From the NCBI RefSeq assembly GCF_029960815.1, contig NZ_JASBRE010000016.1:83342-147341 (forward strand): a stretch of 64,000 nucleotides of DNA, written 5' to 3'. The translations under genes were made by a program, and so were the position numbers. Below are positions 62,721 to 64,000 of the stretch, in pieces. This DNA comes from Pseudomonas sp. AL03. GTDB taxonomy: Bacteria > Pseudomonadota > Gammaproteobacteria > Pseudomonadales > Pseudomonadaceae. The number at the start of each line of letters is the position of its first letter. The first letter of the stretch is position 1. The notes beneath the pieces are model-generated. The model worked only from the letters and a program-made list of their open reading frames with translations. It was not told the DNA's origin and did no database searches.

Positions 62721-63377
62721 TTAACGCAAGCGCTCGGCGAGCCAGACGCCAATATCGCGAATTTCCTCGGGTAACACTTCGTGGCCCATTGGGTATTCCT
62801 GCCATGTCGCGGTGACACCATGCTGCTTTAAATACTCGTAGGCGGTCCGGCCCATGGCGTTTTCAACGACGTCATCGTACTGGCCGTGTAAAGACAGCAC
62901 AGGAATGCGCTGCTGGCTGGCGGAAAGCTCCAGTTCGTCGCTGAAGGTCGGTGCATAAGTCGAGAGGGCAAGTACGCCACCCAATGGCCCCTGCCATTTC
63001 AGAAACGCGGTGTGTAACACCACCGCGCCACCTTGGGAAAAACCTGCCAGAAAGATCCGCGAGGCGTCTATTCCGCTGGCGCGCTGCTCTTCTATCAAAT
63101 CAAAGACCCGTTGCGCCGACGCTTCCAGCTGCTCGCGGTCGATCGCGCGTGCCGGGCTCATGGCCAATATGTCGTACCAGCTCGGCATCTCGTAACCGCC
63201 ATTGATGGTAACGGCTCGGGTCGGCGCCTGAGGCAGAACGAAGCGGGTGGTCAGCAGGCTTTCCTGCAGCGCTTCGGCCACCGGCAGGAAGTCGTAGCGG
63301 TCGGCGCCCAGGCCGTGCAGCCATATAACGCAGGCGTCTGCGGGCTTTACGGGTTGAAGAATCAAGGGCTCGGTCAT
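62721..63377 (-). CDS. Carboxylesterase/phospholipase-type hydrolase
   Basis: 218 residues. IWLHGLGADRYDF oxyanion loop, GFSQGG with Ser114, Asp168 (HGQYDDVV) and His199 (MGHEVLPEEI) form the triad. Matches the well-studied P. fluorescens/P. aeruginosa short-chain carboxylesterase of this size. ATG 63377 chosen; 21 more bases are open upstream. Confidence 0.93.
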   Translation of the reverse strand: MTEPLILQPVKPADACVIWLHGLGADRYDFLPVAEALQESLLTTRFVLPQAPTRAVTINGGYEMPSWYDILAMSPARAIDREQLEASAQRVFDLIEEQRASGIDASRIFLAGFSQGGAVVLHTAFLKWQGPLGGVLALSTYAPTFSDELELSASQQRIPVLSLHGQYDDVVENAMGRTAYEYLKQHGVTATWQEYPMGHEVLPEEIRDIGVWLAERLR

Positions 63378-63844
63378 GGTTGCTCCAATTTTGTGCATGC
63401 GCTCTCATTGAGTGCGAGAGGTGAGTGCGCGCTTGGTTGATCAGTTAAGAAGATGTCGCAAGGCTACAAGTATTGCTATTGACCTGTCGCGCAATCGCTT
63501 CTGCGAGCGGTCTGGTACGGGCTTTGCTATGGGAAAACGGTGCAACCCATCTCGCGCCTTGCGGTAACACTATCAGTGTACTGCTGGCGGTGGGATAGCA
63601 AAGAATCCGGTGATGGATGTTCGCCAGTGGCCGCTACGGGCTTCGCGAACGTGAAAGGGCTACAGCCCGTTCGGCCGATTGGTGAGAAGTGAGTTGTCCA
63701 TGATGTGGATTTTCTCCTACTAGACTCATAGCGCAGGTCTTACGTCGGTTGACCCCAAAAAAAGCCAACACGGGTCAACAACGCCTCATAAGGGTGCGAC
63801 TGGACTCAAGCTCCGACACAACAAGAGCAAAACTGGAGGTTTGA
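63378..63844. other. Gene-free region ahead of the amino-acid transporter genes
   Basis: No credible coding region in 467 bases. An inverted repeat GTTGACCC (63748-63755) / GGGTCAAC (63772-63779) lies about 70-95 bases before the next gene, and TGGAGG is its ribosome site. Nothing else is recognisable. Confidence 0.6.
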
Positions 63845-64000
63845 ATGAAGATGTTGAAATCCACCCTGGCTATCGTGACTGCAGCCGCAGTACTCGGTGT
63901 CAGTGGGTTCGCTCAGGCGGGTGCAACCCTGGATGCAGTGCAGAAGAAAGGTTTCGTACAGTGCGGTGTAAGTGACGGCCTGCCAGGCTTCTCGGTTCCA
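63845..64000 (+). CDS. aapJ: General L-amino acid ABC transporter, periplasmic binding protein (AapJ-like), 3' part outside window
   Basis: The first 52 residues are visible: signal peptide MKMLKSTLAIVTAAAVLGVS...AQA, then GATLDAVQKKGFVQCGVSDGLPGFS, the start of an AapJ-type polar-amino-acid binding protein. Good GGAGG ribosome site. Next to dauBAR-rhlB-esterase, the order I recall from P. aeruginosa. Confidence 0.85.
   Translation, partial: MKMLKSTLAIVTAAAVLGVSGFAQAGATLDAVQKKGFVQCGVSDGLPGFSVP

Noticed and set aside
63378..63844. A possible small RNA or short gene in the gap
   Set aside because: No start with ribosome site, no terminator-like hairpin with T-tract, and no recognised RNA motif is present.

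Overview
The window is a chromosomal segment of a fluorescent Pseudomonas (P. fluorescens group). The evidence is the gene order zapE / rplM-rpsI / petABC / sspAB / dolP-diaA-yraN-lpoA / rsmI-rnpB / mraZ...ftsZ-lpxC, a dauBAR-rhlB-esterase-aap block, high-GC codon use, and several pseudomonad-type paired palindromic repeats (REPIN-like). I see no tRNA, rRNA, CRISPR array, insertion sequence or prophage.

Layout. 1-7.8 kb: the C-terminal part of a MalT/LuxR regulator, a metallo-hydrolase, an OmpA-type lipoprotein, zapG, an alpha/beta hydrolase, trpS and zapE. 7.8-13.3 kb: an accessory minus-strand cluster of a flavin L-amino-acid 2-monooxygenase relative, a nitrilase-superfamily amidase, an internally duplicated membrane protein and an asparaginase-type amidohydrolase. 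Together they look like an amino acid to amide to acid plus ammonia route. 13.3-16.7 kb: a GlxA-type AraC regulator divergent from a long-chain-type acyl-CoA dehydrogenase, then an aldo/keto reductase. 16.9-26.8 kb: ribosomal proteins L13/S9, the cytochrome bc1 complex, sspAB, envelope genes dolP, diaA, yraN and lpoA, then rsmI and RNase P RNA. 27-45 kb: the complete division and cell wall (dcw) cluster mraZ to ftsZ plus lpxC, almost all with overlapping stop/start codons, behind a sigma70 promoter and a three-box MraZ operator.

45-54.8 kb is an accessory stretch: a diguanylate cyclase, an OprD porin, a small exported protein, and a decayed RND pump / response regulator / sensor kinase locus. 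In that locus the pump is only a C-terminal remnant, the response regulator carries an in-frame TAA, and a large palindromic element lies between regulator and kinase. A YkgJ-type cysteine-cluster protein, a GNAT acetyltransferase and CheV follow. 55-58 kb: norR divergent from the flavohaemoglobin hmp, with three NorR-like boxes (nitric oxide detoxification). 58-61 kb: the dauBAR D-arginine catabolic operon, with a REPIN inside it. 61-64 kb: an rhlB-type RNA helicase, a carboxylesterase and the start of an amino-acid ABC transporter binding protein.

The most unusual items are the monooxygenase-amidase-duplicated membrane protein-asparaginase cluster with a start-site hairpin, and the broken response regulator and its palindromic neighbour. 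Functions are assigned by reading motifs and recalling families. No database search was run.
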